The notes under the pieces are model-generated. The model was not told where the DNA came from and did no database searches. It saw only the letters and a program-made list of their open reading frames with translations. Shown piece by piece: positions 14,094-14,701 of a DNA stretch of 14,701 nucleotides. Position 1 is the stretch's first letter, and every line of letters begins with the position of its first letter. The stretch comes from an uncultured Verrucomicrobiota bacterium (lineage in GTDB: Bacteria > Verrucomicrobiota > Kiritimatiellia > CAIVKH01). The stretch spans positions 1-14,701 of the forward strand of contig CALBHI010000335.1 of assembly GCA_937894535.1 (NCBI GenBank). Direction: 5' to 3'. A program made the translations under genes and the position numbers.

Positions 14094-14701
14094 TCCGACC
14101 ACGAGGTTGACCAGCTTGCCCGGAACGACAATTTCCTTGCGGATGTTCTTGCCGTCCAGGTGCGGGATGATCGCAGGGTCGGATTTGGCCATGGCCAGCA
14201 ACGTCGCCTGGTCGGCCTCCTTGGGCGCGACCAACCGGCCACGCAGTTTGCCGTTGATCTGGACGACCACTTCCACGGTTGATTCAACCAGGCAAGCCTC
14301 GTCCCAGACCGGCCATGGCTCGTAGGCCAGGCTACCCTGATGGCCCAACCGGGCCCACAGGTCCTCCGCCAGATGCGGCGCGAACGGACTGAGCAACAGC
14401 ACGAAGGACTCCGCCGTTGCGCGTGGAATCGCCGGCCAATGGATCGCCTCGTTGATGAACTCCATCATCGCGGCAATGGCGGTGTTGTACCGCATCCCCT
14501 CGATGTCTTCCGTCACTTTTTTAATGGTGGCATGCAGCAAACGGGCCTGGGCGGCATCCGGGGCGACCCCGGTGACTTTGGCATCCAGGTGATCGGCATC
14601 CTCGTCCACCAGCCAGCGCCAGACACGGCTCAGGAAACGGAACAACCGCTCGACGCCGCGCATGCTCCACGGATTGGATTGCTTCAGCGGCCACATGAAC
14701 A
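14091..14701 (-). CDS. leuS: Leucyl-tRNA synthetase, C-terminal part only
   Basis: The frame runs off the right edge of the window, leaving the last ~202 residues of a protein that normally has about 820-870. LeuRS charges tRNA-Leu with leucine using ATP. What is visible is the end of the catalytic region (FMWPLKQSNPWSMRGVERL), the all-helical anticodon-binding domain (RFLSRVWRWLVDE, KVTEDIEGMRYNTAIAAMMEFIN, LLLSPFAPHLAEDLWARLG, YEPWPVWDE) and the small C-terminal domain (VEVVVQINGKLRGR, NIRKEIVVPGKLVNLVVG). These blocks match bacterial LeuRS closely, and separate it from IleRS and ValRS. The KMSKS and HIGH motifs would lie outside the window. The stop is within the short hairpin shared with the convergent outer-membrane gene. 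No truncation or frameshift is seen in the visible part. Confidence 0.97.
   Translation of the reverse strand, partial: FMWPLKQSNPWSMRGVERLFRFLSRVWRWLVDEDADHLDAKVTGVAPDAAQARLLHATIKKVTEDIEGMRYNTAIAAMMEFINEAIHWPAIPRATAESFVLLLSPFAPHLAEDLWARLGHQGSLAYEPWPVWDEACLVESTVEVVVQINGKLRGRLVAPKEADQATLLAMAKSDPAIIPHLDGKNIRKEIVVPGKLVNLVVG

Noticed and set aside
1..14701. CRISPR arrays, tRNA or rRNA genes, insertion sequences or prophage
   Set aside because: No regularly spaced repeats, no cloverleaf-compatible intergenic stretch and no transposase or phage-type proteins were found. Almost all of the window is accounted for by protein genes.

Overview
The window is a compact, GC-rich chromosomal segment of a Gram-negative bacterium. 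Two lipoproteins, a Sec-exported protein and a predicted outer-membrane protein support a double membrane. The TPR protein, the FN3-like lipoprotein ending in a W...YYRL-type domain, and the mix of GAF/PAS hybrid kinase with membrane-bound PP2C phosphatase recall the PVC group (Verrucomicrobiota/Kiritimatiellota). That placement is inference from protein style only. No rRNA, tRNA, CRISPR array, insertion sequence or phage gene was seen.

Layout. (1) 1-1688, plus strand: the 3' part of a TPR-repeat gene, overlapping by 4 bp an endonuclease/exonuclease/phosphatase-fold lipoprotein. (2) 1678-2810, minus strand: a secreted protein of unknown function with a Pro/Ala/Val/Glu-rich tail, followed by a small FN3-like lipoprotein whose 3' end overlaps the nuclease-fold gene by 11 bp. 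(3) 2811-3522: a divergent intergenic region, then thiol peroxidase tpx with its own promoter, Shine-Dalgarno and intrinsic terminator. (4) 3590-10815, plus strand: a probable three-gene operon with a soluble hybrid histidine kinase (PAS-GAF-GAF-GAF-PAS-HisKA-HATPase-REC), release factor 3 (prfC) and a Cu(I)-type P1B ATPase without an N-terminal metal-binding domain. (5) 10787-13029, minus strand: a HEAT-repeat protein followed by a membrane-anchored SpoIIE/PP2C phosphatase whose periplasmic sensor domain contains a textbook EF-hand loop. (6) 13045-14076, plus strand: a signal-peptide-bearing, beta-rich, probably outer-membrane protein, divergent from the HEAT gene. (7) 14091-14701, minus strand: the C-terminal part of leucyl-tRNA synthetase.

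How the genes fit together. prfC and leuS are translation housekeeping. tpx and the copper ATPase are stress and metal defence. The rest is signalling and envelope biology: a cytoplasmic multi-GAF kinase with its own receiver, and a HEAT/SpoIIE pair that could couple a periplasmic signal to dephosphorylation of a partner protein.

The most unusual signal is at 13027-13047. Two divergent ATG codons lie 15 bp apart, exactly symmetric about a GTACTGTAC palindrome. The palindrome supplies overlapping, opposed -10-like hexamers, each 5 nt from its start codon. This predicts a bidirectional promoter making two leaderless mRNAs.
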